From positions 1 to 10,493 of the forward strand of contig DAOVIY010000016.1 in assembly GCA_030673525.1 (NCBI GenBank): a DNA stretch of 10,493 nucleotides. The letters run 5' to 3'. The stretch is from a bacterium. GTDB lineage: Bacteria > Patescibacteriota > Minisyncoccia > UBA6257. The position numbers and the translations under genes were made by a program. Positions 1-4,938 of the stretch are shown here, one piece after another; the stretch's first letter is position 1; each line of letters opens with the position of its first letter. Below the pieces are notes generated by a model, which saw only the letters and a list, made by a program, of their open reading frames with translations, did not search any database and was not told where the DNA came from.

Positions 1-1212
1 GTTGTAAATCCAGGTGTACCAGTAAAAGATAATCCTTATCTTAAAATTGCCAACCAAGCAAATAAATTCATTGAAAATGAAATAACTTTATTTTTTAGAT
101 TTAATAAAAATCCTGTTATAGCTGTAACTGGCAGTTGGGGTAAAACCACAACAACTAATTGGATTAGTCATCTTTTACGCAGAAAATATAGAAATACTGT
201 CGTTGGAGGAAACACGCCAGATAATCCAGCTCTTTCGTTTTTAGATAAATTAAAACCGAGTATTCCGGTTATTTTAGAGTTATCCAGTTTTCAACTCGAA
301 CTGTTAAAACCAAAATATAAAACACTTAAGATAGCTGTAATTACTAATTTATATAGGGATCATCTTAATCGCCATTGCAATATGAAAGATTATGCCCGCG
401 CAAAAGCCCGTATTTTTCAAAATCAAAAAGATACTGATTATTTAATTCTAAATTATGACAATGAATGGACTAAATTCTTTCTTCGTTTGAAACCAGTTGG
501 TCAAGTTTATTTTGTTTCACATAATCCCCTGCCTGAAAATAAAAATGGAATTTATAGCAAGAAAGGCAAAATTTATTTTCAGGAAAATAAAAAGAAAAAA
601 ATAATATTAAATGCAAATAAGTTCATAAAACAATGGGGAAGGCATAATTTAGATAATTTAATGAGTGCCATTTTGGCTGCTAAATTATTTGGATTATTTT
701 TTTCTCAAATTAAGAAACAAATTGCCACATTACCTAAACTTAAATTTCGTCAAGAAATAGTTTTTCAAAATAAGAAATTCCTCATTATCAATGATAGTAG
801 TGCCACTTCTCCAGATACCACTATTGCTGCTTTGAAGAGATTTAGACAATATGAGAGTATTAATAAAAAAAATAGCAATATTATTCTAATCATAGGTGGT
901 ACAGATAAAGATTTAGAATTTAATAAATTAGCTGAAGAAATAAAACAAAGTGTTTTGCCTAAAAATTTGGTTATTTTAAACGGTTCTGCAAGTAAAGAAT
1001 TAATAAAAGAATTAAATAAAACAAATTATTCTAACAAGTACTTTGTTTTTGAATCTTTGGCTGAATGTTTTTATTATAGCCTTTGTCAAGAAAAACAAAG
1101 AAGGAGAAATATAATCCTTTTCTCTCCTGCCGCAACTAGCTTTGAAAAGTTTAAAAATGAATATGACCGTGCTGAAAAATTCAATAAATTAGTAAAAAGA
1201 TCGAAATTATAA
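1..1212 (+). CDS. murD: UDP-N-acetylmuramoylalanine--D-glutamate ligase (MurD), 5'-truncated by window edge
   Basis: The frame is open from base 1, so the start lies upstream; 403 residues are visible. By comparison with E. coli MurD (438 residues), about 70 N-terminal residues are missing. MurD is a cytoplasmic Mur ligase that adds D-glutamate to UDP-MurNAc-L-Ala using ATP. Motifs appear in family order: the end of the N-terminal domain (NPGVP), the ATP P-loop at 130-150 (GSWGKTT), the central-domain LELSSFQLE (274-300) with its metal-binding Glu, the RDHLNRH motif (355-375), the AKxRI lysine at 403-405 that is carbamylated in this family, the GRHNLDN hinge near 640, and the C-terminal-domain stretches NDSSAT (790-807), GGTDK (895-909) and FSPAATSFEKFKN. 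Two deviations stand out: Trp replaces the usual Asn in the P-loop, and Ser replaces Lys in DSKAT. An internal ATG at 382 is not the start, because the P-loop lies upstream of it in frame. The assignment as MurD rather than another Mur ligase rests on this motif set. Confidence 0.9.
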   Translation, partial: VVNPGVPVKDNPYLKIANQANKFIENEITLFFRFNKNPVIAVTGSWGKTTTTNWISHLLRRKYRNTVVGGNTPDNPALSFLDKLKPSIPVILELSSFQLELLKPKYKTLKIAVITNLYRDHLNRHCNMKDYARAKARIFQNQKDTDYLILNYDNEWTKFFLRLKPVGQVYFVSHNPLPENKNGIYSKKGKIYFQENKKKKIILNANKFIKQWGRHNLDNLMSAILAAKLFGLFFSQIKKQIATLPKLKFRQEIVFQNKKFLIINDSSATSPDTTIAALKRFRQYESINKKNSNIILIIGGTDKDLEFNKLAEEIKQSVLPKNLVILNGSASKELIKELNKTNYSNKYFVFESLAECFYYSLCQEKQRRRNIILFSPAATSFEKFKNEYDRAEKFNKLVKRSKL

Positions 1213-1242
1213 AAAAACGGGAGGAAGGCAAATCCTTCCTCC
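1211..1242 (-). terminator. Rho-independent terminator between convergent murD and yunG-like gene
   Basis: A perfect 9-bp stem (1220-1228 with 1234-1242, GGAGGAAGG/CCTTCCTCC) closes a 5-nt loop. On the minus strand the stem is followed by seven U residues (1217-1211), the classic intrinsic terminator form, so it best serves the YunG-like gene that ends at 1279. On the plus strand it starts 7 nt after the murD stop, but its U tract is poor (CTCTTT), so termination of murD there is likely weaker. Confidence 0.85.
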
Positions 1243-1278
1243 GCTCTTTAAAGCAAATTTCTCAAAGCAACAGCATAT

Positions 1279-1653
1279 TTATTGTTGCAGATTTTGTTTA
1301 ACTCTTTGTTTTAATATTTGATATCTAGCAGGCGTGTTTGCCTTTTTGGCTCCTTTGCTATTTAAAACATATTCTCTGGTACGTACTTCATCTTCACATA
1401 TTATCACTCCGTGTTTAAATTGGCTTTCTGATAGATCAACTTTTTTGCCGTTTGGTAGTTTATTCCAATAATGATGATTGTGTTCACAGTATAGTAGCTT
1501 TCCACCATAATAATCTTGTACAATTAGTGCTGTAATAGCACACTGTCCAAAAGCGGGATTTTCTTGTATCCAATCTTTTGCTATAGGTGGATAGCACGTA
1601 TCTTTGCCCCAGGCTTTTTGGATGACTTCTGCTAAAAACTTTAATTTTTCCAT
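1279..1653 (-). CDS. YunG-like family protein
   Basis: This 124-residue protein resembles the YunG-type family (named for B. subtilis YunG), whose biochemical role I do not know to be established. The recognisable core is NPAFGQCAITALIVQDYYGG (residues 32-51), then HHYWNKLPNGKKVDLSESQF (60-79). An invariant-looking Cys38 in GQCA, His61 in HYWN and Asp73 in VDLS are ordered like the Cys-His-Asp triad of transglutaminase or NlpC/P60-type folds; that catalytic reading is inference. There is no signal peptide or membrane segment, so it is probably cytoplasmic. The ATG is fixed by a strong Shine-Dalgarno GGGAGG 5 nt upstream, which is unusual here because no other gene start in the window has one. 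It is convergent with murD and followed by a terminator. The family match is from memory of motifs only. Confidence 0.75.
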   Translation of the reverse strand: MEKLKFLAEVIQKAWGKDTCYPPIAKDWIQENPAFGQCAITALIVQDYYGGKLLYCEHNHHYWNKLPNGKKVDLSESQFKHGVIICEDEVRTREYVLNSKGAKKANTPARYQILKQRVKQNLQQ

Positions 1654-1658
1654 GATTA

Positions 1659-1664
1659 CCTCCC
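1659..1664 (-). promoter_or_regulatory. Strong Shine-Dalgarno of the YunG-like gene
   Basis: On the minus strand GGGAGG (within AAGGGAGGT) lies 5 nt before the ATG at 1653. It decides that start. Every other start in this window lacks a comparable site. Confidence 0.8.
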
Positions 1665-1703
1665 TTCAGAAAAGTTTGCGATAATCTTTTGACCGCCTTA
1701 TTT

Positions 1704-1711
1704 CCTCCTTT
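1704..1711 (-). promoter_or_regulatory. Orphan Shine-Dalgarno-like AAAGGAGG in the yunG-like leader
   Basis: On the minus strand AAAGGAGG lies about 50 nt upstream of the YunG-like ATG. No ATG, GTG or TTG follows at a usable spacing, so it has no gene of its own. It could be a relic of a leader ORF, a ribosome standby site or chance. Confidence 0.3.
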
Positions 1712-1747
1712 TTATTGTTTAGCCATCAAAATTATCAAAGGACTGAC

Positions 1748-1753
1748 ATTATA
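1748..1753 (-). promoter_or_regulatory. Possible -10 box for the YunG-like gene
   Basis: A perfect TATAAT on the minus strand lies about 95 nt upstream of the ATG. I find no good -35 box at 16-18 nt (the position 17 nt away reads CCTATC), and there is no TGn extension. In AT-rich DNA a lone TATAAT is weak evidence. Confidence 0.3.
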
Positions 1754-1897
1754 GTATTTTAATTACATAAGATAGGCGCGACTTTTAAAAATTGCCCAAA
1801 ATTCTTTAACAAAAAAAATTTTGATTATTCTGCTTTCTTTAAAGTATTACTCTATTTCTCTTACCACAGCTTCCATAAAATCTATGCATTGAATTTT

Positions 1898-2149
1898 TCA
1901 ATTATGGTCTATGGCATCAGGCTCTTGAATTATTTGACCAAAATTACCTTCCTTTGTATCGATTACAACTACTTCACCATTTAAATCTATTTTGACATTG
2001 CCATCATTCAATTCAATGCCTTTTTCTTTTATCCATTGTTGAAACGCCTCATCATCTTTATCTCCGCCACTGTATTTTAACCATTCTTCCGTTGTTATTT
2101 TTGGAATATCTTTTTCCTCTTCGGGAGTTAAAATTTTTTCAAAACTCAT
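1898..2149 (-). CDS. Small acidic hypothetical protein
   Basis: I do not recognise this 83-residue protein. It starts at ATG 2149 with no Shine-Dalgarno site and ends at UGA. It is rich in Glu and Asp, with an N-terminal run EKILTPEEEKDIPKITTEEW, a central helix-like part (EAFQQWIKEKGIEL) and a C-terminal beta-like part (GNVKIDLNGEVVVIDTKEG). No signal peptide, membrane segment or cysteine pair is visible, so it is probably a cytoplasmic soluble protein. It lies 94 nt downstream of the membrane-anchored unknown and 244 nt upstream of the YunG-like gene, all on one strand. After the UGA the frame stays open for 16 more codons to a TAA at 1847. Codon use and protein-like composition make it more likely a real gene than a chance ORF, but there is no homology evidence. 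Confidence 0.6.
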   Translation of the reverse strand: MSFEKILTPEEEKDIPKITTEEWLKYSGGDKDDEAFQQWIKEKGIELNDGNVKIDLNGEVVVIDTKEGNFGQIIQEPDAIDHN

Positions 2150-2180
2150 ATTTTTATTATTAATTAATTGTTATAAAACA

Positions 2181-2211
2181 TATATACCGACCGCTTAAAA
2201 TAATTTGTAAA
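2181..2211 (-). promoter_or_regulatory. Weak candidate promoter of the small acidic gene
   Basis: On the minus strand TTTACA (2211-2206) is followed after 19 nt by TATATA (2186-2181), about 30 nt before the ATG at 2149. The -35 matches consensus 5 of 6, but the spacer is long and the -10 is imperfect. Confidence 0.3.
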
Positions 2212-2243
2212 CTATACTTTATAAAATGATACCACTATGCTTT

Positions 2244-2795
2244 TTAATTGTCAAGACGAAAGTTGTCCTTATTTTGTTGAATTTTTCCATAACCTTTTGA
2301 TATAAATCGCACTCTTTTTTCTTTGCTATCTATTATTTGGTATTTGAAATAAAATCCTGTTCCTTTTAATGTTTCACAATAGATTTTCACAATCTCTCCA
2401 TTCAATTCTTTCAAATTTTTTATTTTATCGTTTGATTTTTTTACAATTTTTATAAATTGCTCCTCTTGCAGCCCAATTTGATGGTTTTGATATTTTATAA
2501 TTTTAAAATTATCACTCTCAACATGTACATTTAAAGCAACGTTATCACCTTCATTGCGAATTTGTAAAACATAATCTGAATCAGCAATCAAATATTCCTC
2601 ATTTCTAATTTTCTGCCGTTGATTACGAGAAAATTCTTTTATATTTTTTACATCTAAAATTAAAATGGGTTCTCGTTTCTTGGTTTTGATAAAACGAATT
2701 GAAAGCAAAGAAATAATAATTGGCACAATAAATTGTATGAATTGCACTAATCCTGGATTTTGACCAAACCAATTTTTAATTTCTTCAATATACAT
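2244..2795 (-). CDS. Hypothetical protein with one N-terminal membrane anchor
   Basis: I do not recognise this family. The 183-residue reading starts at ATG 2795; an in-frame TTG at 2813 would add six residues but sits inside the likely -10 box, so the ATG is preferred. Residues about 14-36 (GLVQFIQFIVPIIISLLSIRF) form a single hydrophobic segment followed by a basic cluster KTKKRE, which suggests an anchor with the rest in the cytoplasm by the positive-inside rule. The remaining 145 residues look beta-rich, with stretches such as YVLQIRNEGDNVALNVHVES and EIVKIYCETLKGTGFYFKYQI that recall a beta-sandwich or Ig-like fold; this is inference. It seems to have its own promoter, upstream of which the terminator of the HAD unit lies. 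Its function is unknown. Confidence 0.65.
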   Translation of the reverse strand: MYIEEIKNWFGQNPGLVQFIQFIVPIIISLLSIRFIKTKKREPILILDVKNIKEFSRNQRQKIRNEEYLIADSDYVLQIRNEGDNVALNVHVESDNFKIIKYQNHQIGLQEEQFIKIVKKSNDKIKNLKELNGEIVKIYCETLKGTGFYFKYQIIDSKEKRVRFISKGYGKIQQNKDNFRLDN

Positions 2796-2812
2796 AATTA
2801 TAGTACTTCTCA

Positions 2813-2841
2813 ATTATATAATATTATATAAGTTAAGCCAA
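2813..2841 (-). promoter_or_regulatory. Candidate promoter of the membrane-anchored unknown
   Basis: On the minus strand TTGGCT (2841-2836), a 17-nt spacer and TATAAT (2818-2813) give a start of transcription near 2806, about 11 nt before ATG 2795. The mRNA would have a very short leader and no Shine-Dalgarno site. Confidence 0.45.
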
Positions 2842-2868
2842 TGATCTGATAAAACAAAAATTGACTGT

Positions 2869-2931
2869 AAAAAAATGCTGCTGCCTTTCGAAATTAGATA
2901 GCAAGCTATTTAATATCTCTAGACAACAGCA
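2869..2931 (-). terminator. Long hairpin terminator after the HAD hydrolase gene
   Basis: On the minus strand an outer 10-bp stem (2922-2931 with 2876-2885, including G-U pairs) encloses a 4/4 internal loop, an inner 12-position stem with two mismatches and a 4-nt CTTG loop near 2901-2904. Seven U residues follow (2875-2869). It begins about 40 nt after the HAD stop codon, so it should end that transcript. Confidence 0.8.
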
Positions 2932-2972
2932 CTTTCATTATAGCAAATCAAAATAATTTGTCAACCCCTATA

Positions 2973-3584
2973 CTATATATTTAACCCAATCTTTTTTAAT
3001 TCTATTTTTAATTGTTTTGAATTTTTGTATAATACGCTATTAATACCCAAGATTTGAGCTGTTTCTATATTTTGTTGTTTATTATCAATAAAAACACATT
3101 CTTCTGCTAATAAATTATTCTCCTCCAAAACATTCAAATATGCTTCTTGATCTGGCTTTTTCTTTGCTTCCCTATGAGACAGATAAATCTTTTCAAATAG
3201 CGCAAAAACTTTTTTATCATTAACTAAGCTCTCTTCATTTTCATAACAAGAATTAGTTAATCCAAAAACTAAATAATATTTTTTTAATTCCTTAATAATC
3301 TGAATTACTGATTTATCACAGATTCCCCAAGCTTTTGAAGCAATAGAACTCATTTTAAGAATATTATTTTCAGAATCTTCTAAGCCTAAACCAGATAAAA
3401 CATTAGACCAAAAAACAGTTTTCTCTAACAATCCTACTTTATATTCGTCCCATCGCTGATTATAAGCTGTCTTATATTCTTCTAAAGTTATTCCTTTATC
3501 TATTTTCCGCAATTCCTGCAAAACTAAATCCCATCTATCTTTATAAACTACACCGCCAAAATCAAAAATAATTGCTTTTATCAT
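2973..3584 (-). CDS. HAD-superfamily hydrolase, YihX-like
   Basis: This is a 203-residue cytoplasmic phosphatase-like protein of the haloacid dehalogenase superfamily. Motif I is FDFGGVV with nucleophile Asp8; position +2 is Gly10 rather than Asp, as in YihX-type and related members. Motif II is Thr110 in FGLTNS, motif III Lys143 in KKKPD, and motif IV FIDNKQQN (Asp167, with Asn168 where many relatives have a second Asp). The helical insert between motifs I and II is a C1-type cap (residues about 15-85). The substrate cannot be told from sequence. The start is set at ATG 3584: the open frame extends upstream, but those codons run through the tRNA-Ser gene. It lies 34 nt after that tRNA and may share its transcript. 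No Shine-Dalgarno site is seen. Confidence 0.85.
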   Translation of the reverse strand: MIKAIIFDFGGVVYKDRWDLVLQELRKIDKGITLEEYKTAYNQRWDEYKVGLLEKTVFWSNVLSGLGLEDSENNILKMSSIASKAWGICDKSVIQIIKELKKYYLVFGLTNSCYENEESLVNDKKVFALFEKIYLSHREAKKKPDQEAYLNVLEENNLLAEECVFIDNKQQNIETAQILGINSVLYKNSKQLKIELKKIGLNI

Positions 3585-3618
3585 ATTAATTAAAGGATTG
3601 TAAACCATAAAAAAACTG

Positions 3619-3703
3619 CGGAGAGGGAGGGATTCGAACCCTCGATACCTTTCGGTATACCCGCTTTCCAAGCGAGCGCACTAGACCACTATGCGACCTC
3701 TCC
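3619..3703 (-). tRNA. tRNA-Ser (anticodon GGA)
   Basis: The 85-nt minus-strand RNA folds as a class II tRNA. Acceptor GGAGAGG pairs with CCTCTCC; the anticodon stem CTCGC/GCGGG carries loop TTGGAAA with anticodon GGA (3669-3667); the long variable arm ATACC-GAAA-GGTAT is typical of serine tRNAs; the T arm is GAGGG-TTCGAAT-CCCTC. The discriminator base is G, as expected for bacterial tRNA-Ser. CCA is not encoded (CAG follows), so it must be added by the nucleotidyltransferase. It should read UCC and UCU. Seven T residues follow from 3615. No promoter is evident immediately upstream, so it is probably processed from the DUF4870-like gene's transcript. Confidence 0.95.
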
Positions 3704-3704
3704 A

Positions 3705-3740
3705 TATTCACTCGCCATAAGTTTATCAGGCGGGTGAATA
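3705..3740. repeat. Inverted repeat abutting the tRNA-Ser 5' end
   Basis: Two 12-nt arms (3705-3716 and 3729-3740) pair around a 12-nt loop. On the plus-strand RNA all 12 positions pair (one U-G); on the minus-strand RNA one C-A mismatch interrupts. The repeat fills the gap between the DUF4870-like stop codon (3745) and the first tRNA base (3703). No U tract follows on the minus strand, so it does not look like a terminator there. A role in tRNA 5' processing or mRNA 3' protection is possible. Confidence 0.7.
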
Positions 3741-3744
3741 ATTT

Positions 3745-4134
3745 TTAGATTTTAATCTTATTAGCGTATTTACCTAAAATAGGCAATTCTTTTGTTTTTT
3801 CTCCTAAAACATTAATAGTACCCACAATAGATAATATTATCCATAATAAACTAGCTAAAGGAGCGATAACCCAACCAAGAAAAGGAATTGCGGCAACAAA
3901 AGCAGTTATTACTTCAGCGATAAAAAGAACAACTCCCTGTTTGGCATGAAAGAAAACAAATTCGTCATCTTTCTTCGTTAAAAAAGGAATAAGACATAAA
4001 ACTCCAATATAGCTCAAAATAGCTATTAGTTTATTGTCTTCAGCTTTTTTAGGAGCTTGTTCTGGTGTTTCTGAAGTAAATGTTTGTTCTGGCGCTTGTT
4101 CTTCTAAAGGTTCTTTTTGAATATCTTCGTCCAT
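3745..4134 (-). CDS. DUF4870-like small membrane protein
   Basis: The 129-residue protein starts at ATG 4134; an in-frame TTG at 4146 would add four residues but has no supporting ribosome site. Residues 1-33 are an acidic, Pro/Gln/Glu-rich, probably disordered cytoplasmic tail. The rest holds three hydrophobic segments: KLIAILSYIGVLCLIPFL, VVLFIAEVITAFVAAIPFLG and VIAPLASLLWIILSIVGTI. The signature FVFFHAKQGVVLF after the first segment matches the FHA(K/R)QG-type motif of DUF4870/Tic20-like bacterial membrane proteins. Their function is not established as far as I know. It has its own candidate promoter and lies directly upstream of tRNA-Ser. Confidence 0.8.
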   Translation of the reverse strand: MDEDIQKEPLEEQAPEQTFTSETPEQAPKKAEDNKLIAILSYIGVLCLIPFLTKKDDEFVFFHAKQGVVLFIAEVITAFVAAIPFLGWVIAPLASLLWIILSIVGTINVLGEKTKELPILGKYANKIKI

Positions 4135-4180
4135 AATTTTAATCAATTTTGTTAAATTTTTTTATTTCGACCTTATAAAC

Positions 4181-4209
4181 ATTTTAGCAAATTTTTCTTA
4201 TTTTGTCAT
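4181..4209 (-). promoter_or_regulatory. Extended -10 promoter of the DUF4870-like gene and tRNA-Ser
   Basis: On the minus strand ATGACA (4209-4204), a spacer of exactly 17 nt and TAAAAT (4186-4181) each match consensus 5 of 6. The -10 is preceded by TGC, giving an extended -10 element. Transcription would start near 4174, about 40 nt before ATG 4134. Confidence 0.6.
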
Positions 4210-4286
4210 TTCAAATATCCATTTACCTTAAAGTTTTAACCCCTTCATCTTTATCAGCCGTGATTTAGTGAGCGATAATTAATATC

Positions 4287-4311
4287 AAAAAAACCGTGAT
4301 TAAAAACCACG
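4287..4311 (-). terminator. Rho-independent terminator after lemA
   Basis: On the minus strand CGTGGTT (4311-4305) pairs with AATCACG (4301-4295), seven pairs including one G-U, around a 3-nt loop. After one extra G come seven U residues (4293-4287). It is about 60 nt past the lemA stop and would end the groES-groEL-lemA transcript. The stem is shorter than those of the other two terminators. Confidence 0.65.
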
Positions 4312-4370
4312 TTTTACGAATATTAGAATCAACTTGTATGTAAGAGATCACAAATTAATAACACAGCAAT

Positions 4371-4916
4371 TCAAAATTTGACCTTTACTGCCTCGCGTTC
4401 TGCAGCTTCGGTAATTTCAAATAATGGTTCCAGCTTAAAATGAAAAACCTGAGCAAGTATATTTCTTGGAAAAACTTTTATAGCAATATTATAATCCCTC
4501 ACATTGGAATTATAAAATCGGCGAGCGGCTTGAATCTTATCTTCTGTATCTACTAATTCTTTTTGTAATTCAATAAAACTCTGATTAGCTTTTAATTCTG
4601 GGTAATTTTCAGCAACAGCAAAGAGTGTTTTTAATGTTTGAGTAAATTGGTTTTCTGCTTTTATCTTTTCCTTACCATCAATGGTGCCCATAGCTCGTGT
4701 TCGGGCTTGAGTAACTTTTTCAAATACTTCTTTTTCATGAGTCATATACCCTTTTACCGCTTCAATCAAATTAGGAACTAAATTATAACGACGTTTTAAT
4801 TGAACATCAATATCTGCCCAAGCTTCTTTTACGCGCTGGCTTTTTCTAATAAGAGAGTTGTAAGCCAAAACAACGAAAAAAGCAATTGCGATTAAAACAA
4901 ACCAAAATATATTCAT
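4371..4916 (-). CDS. lemA: LemA family protein
   Basis: The 181-residue protein has the LemA layout: a short N-terminus, one membrane segment at residues about 3-19 (IFWFVLIAIAFFVVLAY), then a long helical cytoplasmic or exterior domain. Diagnostic stretches are YNSLIRKSQRVKEAWADIDV (19-38), LKRRYNLVPNLIEAVKGYM (40-58) and, near the C-terminus, ARRFYNSNVRDYNIAIKVFP. Length is normal for the family, and it ends at UGA, which supports UGA as a stop in this organism. The role of bacterial LemA is not well established. The start is ATG 4916 with no Shine-Dalgarno site. It begins 22 nt after the groEL stop with no terminator between, so it is likely cotranscribed with the chaperonin genes. Confidence 0.92.
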   Translation of the reverse strand: MNIFWFVLIAIAFFVVLAYNSLIRKSQRVKEAWADIDVQLKRRYNLVPNLIEAVKGYMTHEKEVFEKVTQARTRAMGTIDGKEKIKAENQFTQTLKTLFAVAENYPELKANQSFIELQKELVDTEDKIQAARRFYNSNVRDYNIAIKVFPRNILAQVFHFKLEPLFEITEAAEREAVKVKF

Positions 4917-4938
4917 GTTTTTATTTATGTTTTTATTT

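Noticed and set aside
382..1212. murD starting at the internal ATG 382
   Set aside because: The same frame is open from base 1 and encodes the P-loop and central-domain motifs that a MurD needs.
1800..1835. Terminator after the small acidic gene
   Set aside because: A 7-bp A/T-only stem (CAAAATT/AATTTTG) with a 13-nt loop is too weak, and the following U tract is only five.
3585..3671. N-terminal extension of the HAD hydrolase by 29 residues
   Set aside because: Those codons lie in the tRNA-Ser gene and its 3' flank; the family start MIKAIIFDFGG matches ATG 3584.
3619..3703. tRNA-Ser as an integration site for the accessory genes at 1279-2795
   Set aside because: I found no direct repeat of the tRNA 3' end elsewhere in the window and no integrase gene.
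4371..4373. UGA recoded as Gly or Trp (code 25 or 4)
   Set aside because: lemA ends at UGA at its usual family length, and GroEL, RmuC and DnaJ contain no in-frame UGA.
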